DNA of 64,000 nt from DAOUJI01 sp965197415 (GTDB lineage Bacteria; Chloroflexota; Dehalococcoidia; Lucifugimonadales; JAGWBF01), in NCBI GenBank assembly GCA_965197415.1, contig OZ240207.1, forward strand, positions 558,001-622,000. The letters are read 5' to 3'. The position numbers and the translations under genes are program-made. This document shows, piece after piece, positions 40,114 to 49,300 of the stretch. How positions within the stretch are numbered: position 1 is the stretch's first letter; each line of letters opens with the position of its first letter. The notes under the pieces were generated by a model, which was given only the letters and a program-made list of their open reading frames with translations, searched no databases and was not told the DNA's origin.

Positions 40114-40509
40114 ATGACCGACAAGAACGGGACCACCAAGACCACGACCATGTGGCAGGACAACCACAGCGGCCTCCGCAGGCACAAGCTGATGACCAGG
40201 GAGCTCGCCGACACGATCCCGCCCCTGTACGCCAACGACGGCGCGGACGACCCCGACGCCGTGGTCGCCAGGGTGAAGCTCTTCAGTCCCTACAGCAATT
40301 GGACCTGGTACGTCACCGAGTGGGAGGCCGAGACCGGAACCTGCTTCGGCCTCGTCGAGGGGTTTGAAACCGAGCTGGGATACTTCGATCTCACGGAGCT
40401 CTCGGAAGTGACCGTGTTCGGCAGCGTCCCCGCCGTCGAGCGCGACCTGTACTGGGAGCCTCAGACCCTCGGCGAGATCAGGAGGCAGTCCTCGGGGATA
40501 GCGGCCTAG
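40114..40509 (+). CDS. DUF2958-family protein
   Basis: A 131-residue protein. VVARVKLFSPYSNWTWYVTEWEAETGTCFGLVEGFETELGYFDLTELSE...VERDLYWEPQTLGEI matches DUF2958, a small domain common on conjugative plasmids and elements, often near anti-restriction genes. GAGAGGAG precedes the ATG. Function unknown. It lies 48 nt after the ThiF gene and may be co-transcribed. Confidence 0.82.
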   Translation: MTDKNGTTKTTTMWQDNHSGLRRHKLMTRELADTIPPLYANDGADDPDAVVARVKLFSPYSNWTWYVTEWEAETGTCFGLVEGFETELGYFDLTELSEVTVFGSVPAVERDLYWEPQTLGEIRRQSSGIAA

Positions 40510-40552
40510 CGCCCAGGCACATGAACGCAGTCTGAGAAGGAAAGGAGAAACC

Positions 40553-41083
40553 ATGCCTGACGAAGTTGGAACGGAAGCAACGCGCTCGGACGTACCGAGC
40601 GCAGACGAGAGTCTCTTCGGCGATGCGCCGGACGACAGGGCTGCCCCGGTCGTCCAGGAGGAAGGCTCCAACGATGCGGTCCCCGATGAGCCGGAGGGCG
40701 TCGGGGAGAACGTGCAGGACGAACAGGGCACGGGTGAGGCCGATGAGCAGGCGGCTGGAGAGGAGACCGAAGCCTCGGAGGACCTGAAGGTGGTCGTGTC
40801 CATCAAGGGCGGCAGGGCCACCATCGGGGTGCAGCAGCCCTCTTCGGACCCGCACATCGAGACCTTCGACGACCTGGACGTATCCGGGCTGTCGCAGGAG
40901 GTGCCTGCGGTGGTCGAGAGGGCGAGGGCCGGGTGGGAAGACGCGCCCAAGCATCCCGCTTACGCGAGACCCGCTCCACCGGCCAGGCGCCGGAACCGGC
41001 GCGGGCAGGAAGCGGCGCAGGAGGCGTCAACCGAAACGGCGGAGGAGACGCAGGCGCAGCAGCAGACGCTGAGGCTGTTCTAG
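40553..41083 (+). CDS. PRTRC system protein E-like (tentative)
   Basis: A 176-residue, mostly disordered acidic protein. Residues about 82-132 form the only folded-looking part (LKVVVSIKGGRATIGVQQPSSDPHIETFDDLDVSGLSQEVPAVVERARAGWE). They run in parallel with the strand-strand-linker-helix-GW pattern I recall for PRTRC protein E. The C-terminus QQQTLRLF resembles a beta-clamp-binding motif (QLxLF). AAAGGAG precedes the ATG. It ends the element's rightward block. In plasmids protein E usually lies before protein C; here it comes after ThiF, so the identity is uncertain. Confidence 0.55.
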   Translation: MPDEVGTEATRSDVPSADESLFGDAPDDRAAPVVQEEGSNDAVPDEPEGVGENVQDEQGTGEADEQAAGEETEASEDLKVVVSIKGGRATIGVQQPSSDPHIETFDDLDVSGLSQEVPAVVERARAGWEDAPKHPAYARPAPPARRRNRRGQEAAQEASTETAEETQAQQQTLRLF

Positions 41084-41132
41084 GCCGGACCCTGCCGTCC
41101 CGCTGCCGGGCGCTTGACTGCAACACACAGGA

Positions 41133-41163
41133 GGAGGCCGCCGCCACATCGACGGCGGTCTCC
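41133..41163 (+). terminator. Intergenic GC hairpin 8 (last of the series)
   Basis: GGAGGCCGCCG pairs with CGGCGGTCTCC (11 pairs including one G-T). It follows the last rightward gene; a second, weaker hairpin (AAGGCC...GGCCTT) follows near 41200-41236. Confidence 0.65.
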
Positions 41164-41364
41164 CCCTGCACGGCCATGTGTGCGGCTTTTTTGCGTTTAA
41201 GGCCGATTGCGGGCCGATGTGTGGGGCCTTTCTTGCGTTCCAGGAGGTGAAGGGCCCATGAAACGCGAAACGAAAGGGGACCGACGTGATCAGATTCCAG
41301 GCGGCCCGACCCGGCGCCCGCTCCCATCGACAGTACCCATCCTTTCGGGGGCCATCGCCGATCC

Positions 41365-44300
41365 TCACCTCTTCAGGACCGTTATCACCGCGGGGTCGTC
41401 CTCATCGGTGACGTTGATGGTCACCACTATGCTGTCCATGGCGCCCGACGGGTCGGTGGCGGTCACCACCACCGTGTAGCTGTCCCTGGCCTCGTAGTTG
41501 AGGGCGGCCTTTGTCTTCAATTGGCCACTGTTCCTCGATATGCCGAAGGACGCGGCGGCGTCGCCGGTCAGCGTGTAGATCAGCAGGTCGCCGTCATCGT
41601 CACGGGCGCTGACCGGGCTTCCTATGCTCCGCCCGGCCTTCGTGTTCTCGGCCACCTTGCGGCTCGTGCTGTCCGACTGGTCTCCCTCGGTGAGGAAGTC
41701 CTGGTCCGGGAACACGGGGGCGGCGTTGACGAACCCGCCGTCGGAAACCGAACCGGCGCCGGAAGACCCGTGTCCCCTTACCGGGACTTCCAACACCCCC
41801 GTTACCCGCTCGCCGGCGCGACCCACGTTGTCCGTGTAGAACGCCGTCGCCCGCAGGCACCTGCCCACGTCGGCCGGCCTCGGGGCATAGACCGCCGACG
41901 AGGCTCCGCTTATCGGGGTCCAGCCACGGACGACATCGATCCCTGGCGTAGCCGGGTCGTCCATGCACTCGGCCGACGGGATGCCCCTCTCGTTCACCGT
42001 GACCGCATCGGACAGCTCCCACACCCACCTGGTAACGGTCACTCCGCCGTCGTCGTCGCTGGCCGTGGCATGCACCACGATGCCTACCTGCGGCTGCCTC
42101 TGGGACAGGAACACCGCTCCGGCGTCCTCCCCATCCACCACCTCGACGGTCACGTCCAGGGTGGCGGACAGCCTCCGGGCGCCCTCGCCGGAGCGGGCTA
42201 CGACGGTTATCGAGTACGAGTTCTGGTCTTCGAAGTCGGGCTCGTGGCCCGCCTTGAAGCTAAGGAGGCCGGTCGTCCCGTTGATGGCGAATACGTTGCG
42301 GTCGGCGCCGGACACCGAGTAGGTGTAGGTGGTGTCGTCGTATCCGCCGGGTCCGGTGATCCTGCCGTCCTGGTCGGTCACGGCGAAGGCGTCGGCGTCA
42401 ACAGGGGGGCCGCTGTGCCCAACCGCGATGACCGGCGGGTCCGCGTTCTCCACCACGCTCAGCAGCGTCGGAGCGTCCTCATCGAAGGCGGGGGGTTCGT
42501 TCACCTCGGTGACTCTGACGATGACGTTCAACGTGGCCGAGGCGGTCGACGGGTCGCTCACCCTCACCCGCAGGACGTACTCGCCGTTGTTTTCACCGTC
42601 GGCTTCCTCATCGTCGGGCAGAGCGGGGACGCCGGTCAGGGCCGTCGAGTCCTCGTCTTCGGTCTCGCCGGGGTCGGTGCCCAGCGCCCTGCCGACCCTT
42701 ATCTGGCCGGAGAGGCCGTCGATGGTGAAGCGTGCATCGCCGTCGCCATCCTCAAGGTCGGGGGTGTCGATCAGCTCATAGAACAGGATGTCCTCGTCGG
42801 TGTCGGACGCCGATACCGGCTCGCCTACGGGCATGCCCGCGGCCGTGTTCTCGGAGACCGACCGGGCCACGTCTATGTAGGAGGTGGCCTCATCGTCGTC
42901 CTGGCCGGCGAAGGAGGGAGCGGCATTGAAGAGGGTCCTGGCCTCCACCCGGTTGGCGCTCACCGCCGAGGCGGCCTTGCCGGAGCCGAACCCGTCCGAG
43001 TAGGTGACCGTCGCACGCAGGTACATGCCCACGTCACCCGGCGCAGGCGGTCGTCTCGGCGTCGTCGCTCCGTCTATGTCCGTCCACGTCCTTCCGTCCC
43101 CAGACCTCCACCACTGCCACCGCTCGGCCGTAACGCCGTCGTCCTCGTCCGACAGGCCGGCCTCCAGGGGCTGGGCGACCTGCGGCTGCGGCCTGCTTAT
43201 GCTCACCGTTCCGGCCTCGTCGACGTCCGTGACCCTCACGATCACGTCGCGCCGTCCACCAGCGGCCCTGACGGTCACCCGGTAGACGTTCCTGTCCGAC
43301 AGGCGCGCTCCACTTGCCGCGGACTGCGGGTCCTCGTAGTTGGGGGGCTCCCTGAAGGCCAGCACGCCGCCTTCGATGGCGAACAGGTCGTCATCGCGCC
43401 CGCCCAGAGACCACCTGATGGTATGCTCACCCTCGTCAAACGCCCTGAAGACGGCGACCGGGCCCGTACCGTTCTCGGAGTAGCGCACCGAGCTTACCCC
43501 GGTTATCTGCACCGGGTCGTGCACGTTGGTGACGTTGATGGTCACCCGTATGCTGTCCTCGGCCCCCGAGGGGTCGGTGGCGGTGACCGTCACCGTGTAT
43601 CTGCGCCTTGCCTCGTAGTTGAGGGAAGCCTTCGTCTTGAGCTGGCCGTCGTTCCTCGATATGCCGAAGGACCCGGCGTCCGCGCCGCCGATGGTATAGA
43701 TCAGCAGCTCGCCGTCGTCGTCGAAGGCGCTGACCGGCGTTCCTATGCTCTGACCGGGCTTCGTGTTCTCGGCCACCTTCCGGCTCGTTCTGTCCGACTG
43801 GTCTCCGGGTGAGTTCAGGTCCTGGTCGACGAACTTCGGAGCGGCGTTGGCGGTCTTGCTGCTCTGTGCGGGAGCTTCCGCCACTTCCGTTGCCCGCTCG
43901 TCGGCTTCCCCTATGTTGTCCGTGTAGGCCGCCGTCGCCCGCAGGCACCTGCCCACATCGGCCGACGTCGGGGTATAGCTCGACAACGAGGCTGCGCCTA
44001 TTGAGGCCCAGCCCCCGACTGCACCGATGCCGGTCGTGTCCGGGTCATCCCGGCACTCGGCCGACGGCGTGCCATTGTCACCGACCGTGATCTGATCGGA
44101 CCGCTCCCACTCCCACCTGCGAATCCTCACGCCGCCGTCGGGGTCGCTGACCGCGGCATGTACGGTGATTCCCTCCTGCGGCTGCCTCTGGGACAGGACC
44201 ACCAATCCGGCGTCCTCCGTATCCACCACCTCGACGGTCACGTCCAGGGTGGTCGACAGCCTGCGGTGACCCGCGCCGGAGCGGGCCACGACGGTTATCG

Positions 44301-45714
44301 AGTACGAGCTCTGCTCCTCTAAGTCGGGCTTATGGCCCGCCATGAACCCCAGTATGCCGCTGCCGTCGAAGTCAAGGACCTCGCTGTCTTCGCCCGTGAC
44401 CGAGTACGCGCGGGCGGCGTCGGCGCCGTCCTGGTCGGTGACGCCGAATGTGCCGGCATCCACCGGACTGTCGTCGTCTCCGAACGTGATGACCGGCGGG
44501 TCCGCGTTCTCCCTGACCCTCAGAACCGTCGGTGCGTCCTCATCGAAGGCGGGGGCCTCGTTCACGTCGGTGACCCTGACGATGACGTTCACCGTGGCCG
44601 AGGCGGTCGACGGGTCGCTCACCCGCACCTGCAGGACATACTCGCTGTTGCCCGCAACGGCGGCGTCCTCGCCTTCAGGCAGCGCGGGGCCGCTGGCCAG
44701 GGACGTCGAGTCCTCGTCTTCCGGCTCCCCGGCGTCCGCGCCCAGCGCTCTGCCGACCATTATCTGGCCGGAGGCGCTGTCGATGGTGAACCGGGCATCG
44801 CCGGCGGCATCCTCCAGGTCGGGGGTGTCCAGCAGCTCGTAGAACAGGATGTCGTCGTCGTCCGTCGCCGATACCGGCCTGCCTACGTTCCTGCCCGCAG
44901 CCGTGTTCTCGGCCACGGACCGGGCGACGTGGAAGTAGGAGGAGTCCTCATCGTCATCCTGGCCGGCGAAGGAGGGGGCGGCATTGGACAGGGTCCTGGC
45001 CTCCACCCGGCGGGCGCTCACCGCCGAGGCGGTCTTGTCCGAGCCGAACTTGTCCGAGTAGGTGACCTTGGCGCGCAGGTACATGCCCGCGTCGGCCGGT
45101 TCGGGTCTCCGCCTCGGCGTCGTCGCTCCCTTGATGTCCGTCCACGTCGCTCTGTCCCCGGACCTGGCCCACTGCCACCCCTCGGCCGTCACGCCCTCAT
45201 CCTCGTCCGACAGGCTTGCTCCAAGCGGCCGGTCGACCTGCGGCTGCCGCCTGTCTATGCTCACCGTACCGGACTCGTCGACGTCCGTGACCGTCACGGC
45301 CACGTCATGCGTCCCGCCGGAAGCCTCGACGGTGACCCTGTAGACGTTCCTCTCCGCCAGCCGGCCGCCCCTTGCCGCGGACCGGGGGTCCTCGTAGTCG
45401 GGGGGCTCCCTGAAGGCCAGCACGCCGCCGTCGATGGCGAACAGGCCGTCATCGGGACCGCTCAGCGACCACACGATGGCGTCTCCGTCCTGGTCGTAGG
45501 CCCAGAATGTGCCGACCGGCCGGGTGCCGTTCTCGGCGAACTCTATGGAGGAGTCGGCTGTTCGGGCATATGCCGGATGGCCGGCGGGACCTGCCGTGAG
45601 CATACTCGCAAGAAGCAGGCCCGCGAGCACGATGACCAGGGTTGGAGTCCGCGATTTCCCGTACGGGGGAGCGATCAGTTTCAGATGACGACCCAGACGA
45701 GACGGTGGCGTCAT
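41365..45714 (-). CDS. Cadherin-like repeat protein, exported
   Basis: A 1449-residue secreted protein. A signal peptide (TLVIVLAGLLLASMLTAGPAGHPAYA) leads to repeated cadherin-type units with VAENTxxGxxVGxPVSAxDDDxDxLxYxLxGxDAxxFxIxxxxGQLxTKxxLNYExRxxYTVTVTATDPSGAxDS. Between them lie Ig-like insert domains (GWQWARSGDRATWTDIKGATT). The protein is two near-copies of a ~707-residue block, followed by one more unit, and it ends in a cadherin strand without a membrane anchor or sorting signal. It probably binds calcium and mediates adhesion. The SD before its ATG is weak. Confidence 0.85.
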   Translation of the reverse strand: MTPPSRLGRHLKLIAPPYGKSRTPTLVIVLAGLLLASMLTAGPAGHPAYARTADSSIEFAENGTRPVGTFWAYDQDGDAIVWSLSGPDDGLFAIDGGVLAFREPPDYEDPRSAARGGRLAERNVYRVTVEASGGTHDVAVTVTDVDESGTVSIDRRQPQVDRPLGASLSDEDEGVTAEGWQWARSGDRATWTDIKGATTPRRRPEPADAGMYLRAKVTYSDKFGSDKTASAVSARRVEARTLSNAAPSFAGQDDDEDSSYFHVARSVAENTAAGRNVGRPVSATDDDDILFYELLDTPDLEDAAGDARFTIDSASGQIMVGRALGADAGEPEDEDSTSLASGPALPEGEDAAVAGNSEYVLQVRVSDPSTASATVNVIVRVTDVNEAPAFDEDAPTVLRVRENADPPVITFGDDDSPVDAGTFGVTDQDGADAARAYSVTGEDSEVLDFDGSGILGFMAGHKPDLEEQSSYSITVVARSGAGHRRLSTTLDVTVEVVDTEDAGLVVLSQRQPQEGITVHAAVSDPDGGVRIRRWEWERSDQITVGDNGTPSAECRDDPDTTGIGAVGGWASIGAASLSSYTPTSADVGRCLRATAAYTDNIGEADERATEVAEAPAQSSKTANAAPKFVDQDLNSPGDQSDRTSRKVAENTKPGQSIGTPVSAFDDDGELLIYTIGGADAGSFGISRNDGQLKTKASLNYEARRRYTVTVTATDPSGAEDSIRVTINVTNVHDPVQITGVSSVRYSENGTGPVAVFRAFDEGEHTIRWSLGGRDDDLFAIEGGVLAFREPPNYEDPQSAASGARLSDRNVYRVTVRAAGGRRDVIVRVTDVDEAGTVSISRPQPQVAQPLEAGLSDEDDGVTAERWQWWRSGDGRTWTDIDGATTPRRPPAPGDVGMYLRATVTYSDGFGSGKAASAVSANRVEARTLFNAAPSFAGQDDDEATSYIDVARSVSENTAAGMPVGEPVSASDTDEDILFYELIDTPDLEDGDGDARFTIDGLSGQIRVGRALGTDPGETEDEDSTALTGVPALPDDEEADGENNGEYVLRVRVSDPSTASATLNVIVRVTEVNEPPAFDEDAPTLLSVVENADPPVIAVGHSGPPVDADAFAVTDQDGRITGPGGYDDTTYTYSVSGADRNVFAINGTTGLLSFKAGHEPDFEDQNSYSITVVARSGEGARRLSATLDVTVEVVDGEDAGAVFLSQRQPQVGIVVHATASDDDGGVTVTRWVWELSDAVTVNERGIPSAECMDDPATPGIDVVRGWTPISGASSAVYAPRPADVGRCLRATAFYTDNVGRAGERVTGVLEVPVRGHGSSGAGSVSDGGFVNAAPVFPDQDFLTEGDQSDSTSRKVAENTKAGRSIGSPVSARDDDGDLLIYTLTGDAAASFGISRNSGQLKTKAALNYEARDSYTVVVTATDPSGAMDSIVVTINVTDEDDPAVITVLKR
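41408..45700 (-). repeat. Internal tandem duplication, period about 2121 bp
   Basis: GTGACGTTGATGGTCACC on the + strand starts at 41408 and again at 43529, a step of 2121 bp (707 codons). The flanking bases and the order of all domains match between the two halves, with scattered differences that show the copies have diverged. The outer limits given are approximate. Confidence 0.75.
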
Positions 45715-45870
45715 AAACGGTTCTTCGGAGCCGGTAAGCTACCGGCCTTTGGTCAAAGCGGCCCCGTAAATCTCCTTCTGAGGCAGTCGCCCCGGGTAGT
45801 CCGTATCGATTGCCTCTCTCAGCCCGTGCCGCGTGTCCATCGATTCAGCTCCCCTGCGTTGCAGGCCGCC

Positions 45871-46116
45871 TCAGTCGGCGAACAGGTGACCGAGGCCGAG
45901 GTCGTCCGCCAGGTCGAGCAACGCCTTCATGTGATGCTGGTTGGGCCGAGACTTGCCTTCTTTCCAGAGCCACACCGTGTGAGGATAGGTCCCCAGGCGG
46001 CGCGCAATCTCCGCCCACGGCAACTCGGACTCCTCCTGGAACAGCTTCAACCGCTGCGGGAAGTCGGCGGGGATGTCGTGGGTTTCTCTTTGGTGGAGTA
46101 CGCGCTGTCGAGGCAT
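45871..46116 (-). CDS. XRE-family regulator
   Basis: A ~81-residue Cro/C1-type helix-turn-helix protein (DIPADFPQRLKLFQEESELPWAEIARRLGTYPHTVWLWKEGKSRPNQHHMKALLDLADDLGLGHLF). It shares the DFPQRL...W-x-x-I/L-A...W-K/R-x-G layout with the regulator at 11336. I chose the Met before PRQRVLHQRE; a GAGAGG lies about 10 nt upstream. It stands alone between the two giant surface-protein genes and could control one of them. Confidence 0.75.
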   Translation of the reverse strand: MPRQRVLHQRETHDIPADFPQRLKLFQEESELPWAEIARRLGTYPHTVWLWKEGKSRPNQHHMKALLDLADDLGLGHLFAD

Positions 46117-46311
46117 CGCACAAAGCCCTCTCGGAGCCCAGCCGGTGACTCTCTCCAATCCGGGGGCAAGCGTTCCCTTTCCCGTCCGTCCCAGACCCTG
46201 GGCGATCCGGTTTCCTTTGGGAACGCCTGCCTCACCGATTTATCCATATATGCCTGTCTTTTTTGTTGCCCGTAACACGGAGAGATTGACTTCCCGGCCT
46301 AGCCCTCGGCC

Positions 46312-49300
46312 CTAGGGCGTTGGGTTGACGTAGTTGGACCAGTCGCTCAGGCCCGCCGCGTTGATGGCCTTCACCCGGTACACGTACTTGACCCCCGCGG
46401 TGACGCCGGTGTCGGTGAAGGTCGTCGCCGTGCTCTCGGTGTCCGCCACGTACACCAGCAGGGCGCTCTCGCCCTCACTGGGGAGACGCCGCAGAATCTG
46501 GTAGCCCGTGATCGAGTCGTCATTGGGGGCCGTCCAGCTCAGCACGATGTGCCCGTCCGCGTTGACTGTCGCCGTCAGGCCCGTAGGCGCGGGCGGAGGG
46601 CTTTGGGGCGTCTGCTGGTCGTCTCCGGCCTCCTCCTGCTCCTCTTCCTCCGGCCCTGGGAGGGTGACCTGCACCCCTCCGGACAGCGTTGTCCCGTCCT
46701 CCGTGCAGATGCCGCCCGAACCGCACGCCTGGCCGGTCACGAGGCTGAACACGATGTCGCCGGAGCCGTCGGGGTCCAGGAAGAAGATCCAGGCGTTGTC
46801 CAGCCCGTCCTCCTCGTGCTGTCTCACACTCCTCACCGCGGCGCCGGTCAACGACAGCGAGGGCGTCGTCTTCTCGAACGATGCCACCGCCATGCTGAAG
46901 GCGATTATCACTTGGGGCCGGTCGTCTGCGCCTTTGTGGCGAGCCGATTGGAACCGGCTGTCCGGCCGTGACGCCGTGAGGGGAACCGGCGCCGCCGTCA
47001 CCTCGGCAGTCGCCTCGCTGGTCAGGGTCTCCTCGTTATCGGCGTCGTCGGTGAAGGTCACCCGCACCTGGACGGTCTGTCCCTGCTCGCTGGCGGTCAG
47101 GGTGTAGGTGGAGCCGGTGGCCCCGGCGATGTCCGATCCTCCGGCCAACCACTGGTAGCTGTAGGAAACGTTGGTCAGGCCGTCCTCGTCCGTGATTGAG
47201 GACGTGTCCGCGGTGAGGGTCTGCTCAACCTGTGGAGTTCCGCTGATCGTGGGCGCGCCTGCGGCTGACGTGTTGGTGGGCGGCGCCTCGGCGGGCCCCG
47301 TTACGGTCGCAGTGGGACTGTTGGTCAACTGCCGCGGGCTGTCTTCCCTGGTGCAGATTGCTCCTGTAGTGGTGCAGGACCGGTTGGCGGGGAGGGTGAT
47401 GCCAACGTCGCTATTGTCGTCGGGTTCGACGGTGACCTCCCAAAGGTCGTTGCGTCCGTCGACTCTGCGTGCCCCGGTGACGTCGCCTTCAGAGAGGCTG
47501 AAAGCATCGTCGCGCATGTTCACGTAGCTGATGCCGACATCTTCACTGAAGAGGACACGGAAGGTGAAGGCTGTGGAGCCGTCGTGGCTGTCGGGCAGGT
47601 CCTGGAATCCGGCCGTGAGCGGCGCCGGAGCCGTCGCCGCCGCCACGGCCACAGTGGCCTCGCTGGTCAGGATCTCCTCGTTATCGGCGTCGTCGGTGAA
47701 GCTCACCCTGACCTGGACGGTCTGCCCCTGCTCACTGGCCGTCAGGGTGTGGGTGGAGCCGGTGGCCCCGGCGATGTCCGACCCTCCGGCGGTCCACTGG
47801 TAGCTGAAGGCGGCGTTGGTCAGCCCGTCGGCGTCGGTGATGGCCGACGTGGAGGCCGTCAGCGTCTGGCCCACCTGCGGCGTGCCGCTGATGGCGGGCG
47901 CGCCGGTGGCCGGGGTGTTGCTGCTTTCGCCCCCGGTGTTCCCGGTGTCGGTCTCACCACCTCCGCCGCCTCCGCCGCCTCCGTCGTCCGTACTTGTGTC
48001 GGTGGCCGCCAGGTCGACGACGGCGTCCCGGTAGGGGCTGTCGAAGAGCCAGTCGAAGATGGCGCGGTTGGTGGAGACGCCGAGGGTGTTGGCGGTCATG
48101 ATCCGGTAGACGAACTTCCTGCCGTTGGCCTGCTCGTCGTCGGTGAATGACGTGCTGGTGTCGCCGTCGCGGCCCCGGCGCAGCCTCTCCCAGCCGTACC
48201 GGTCCCGGCGATCGACCATCTGGACGCTCACCTGCTGCAAGTTGGTCCATACGATTGCGCTGGTGTTCCATGTGATCAGGGTGCGTCCCGCGATGGGATA
48301 CTGGACGAGGGCATCCGCAAGGGGGAAGTCGGTGCCGTCGATTACCAGGACCCAGTCCTCGGCCACGTGAGTGGGTGTGACGCCATCGATCGTCAGCTCC
48401 AGCGTTGGCGGGGTGTTCTGCGATCCCCCGCCGTGCGAGAGTTCCAGGACCTGGTAACGGCCTGAAGCATGGTTGAATTCGTCTTCAGACAGGGACCCGA
48501 AGGCTCCTCCTCGGTAGCCGAGGATGACGATGCCATCTCTAAAGCCCTCCCTCGCGATCATCGTGGCGCTCCAGATGGGCGTATCCTCGGCCTCCAGGAA
48601 GTACAGGTAGCCGTCCGCGCGGGCCCTGAACTCGCGGCGCTCCACCACGTAGCCGGTGATCCAGGGATCGGGCACGGGGACGCTCGCGCCCTGGAGGCCG
48701 CGTTCGATCGTCAGACTCCCTGAAGGCGGGGCCTCCCAGGTCATCCTCCGCTGGCTATCGGTGTCAACGGTCAGGAGCACGTTCCGGGGCGTGGCGTGCA
48801 GGTGGTCCTGGACCGCGGGGCCGTACTGCTTCAGGCCGGAGCGGTGCACCTTCGATTCCGCGTTGTTGTCGAAAGATCTGGTCTCCCTCTTGATGTAGGT
48901 GATCGCGTAGGCGTATTCGGGACTGTCCCCGTCGCCGTAGCCGTCGCCGGTGTGGGTGCAGTCCCGGTAGCTGGTGGGCCGGGAGTTGAGGCTCTCGTGG
49001 ATGACGGTGAAGTTGTCGTCTCCGTGGGTCAGCCGGCGTATGCGCACCCCGGTGTAGTCGCCCCCGGTGGGCGCTGTCCAGGTCAGGGTGGCGCAGTCCG
49101 GATCCAGCGTGTACATCAGGTTGGTGGGCTTGTTGGGCTGGGCGCACTCGCCGGTGGTGCGGGAGACCTCGGTATGGGGGCCGAAGGCGTTTAGCAAAAT
49201 GTCTCCGCTGCCGCGCAGCCTGATGCGGAAGTCGTAGGTGGTTTCGCACTCCAACCCGGTGGCGATGCCCGTGAGGGACCGGTTGCCGGTGGTGCTGGGC

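Larger units (their letters stand above)
8521..41163. mobile_element. Integrative conjugative element (approximate limits)
   Basis: The span carries, in order: a large serine recombinase, small regulators, a replication-relaxation protein, a leftward type IV secretion block, a central control region with many hairpins, and a rightward block of replication, recombination, methylation and PRTRC genes. These are hallmarks of an integrative conjugative element or integrated conjugative plasmid. The ends are not proven. On the left I used the inverted repeat next to the recombinase gene, and on the right the last hairpin after the PRTRC E-like gene. I found no long direct repeat at the two ends, and serine integrases need only a short core. 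No relaxase is recognisable. Confidence 0.65.

Noticed and set aside
41521..43812. Long + strand ORFs opposite the cadherin-like gene (also 44332-46275)
   Set aside because: Shadows of a repeat-rich GC-rich gene; their periodic look follows the real gene's repeats.
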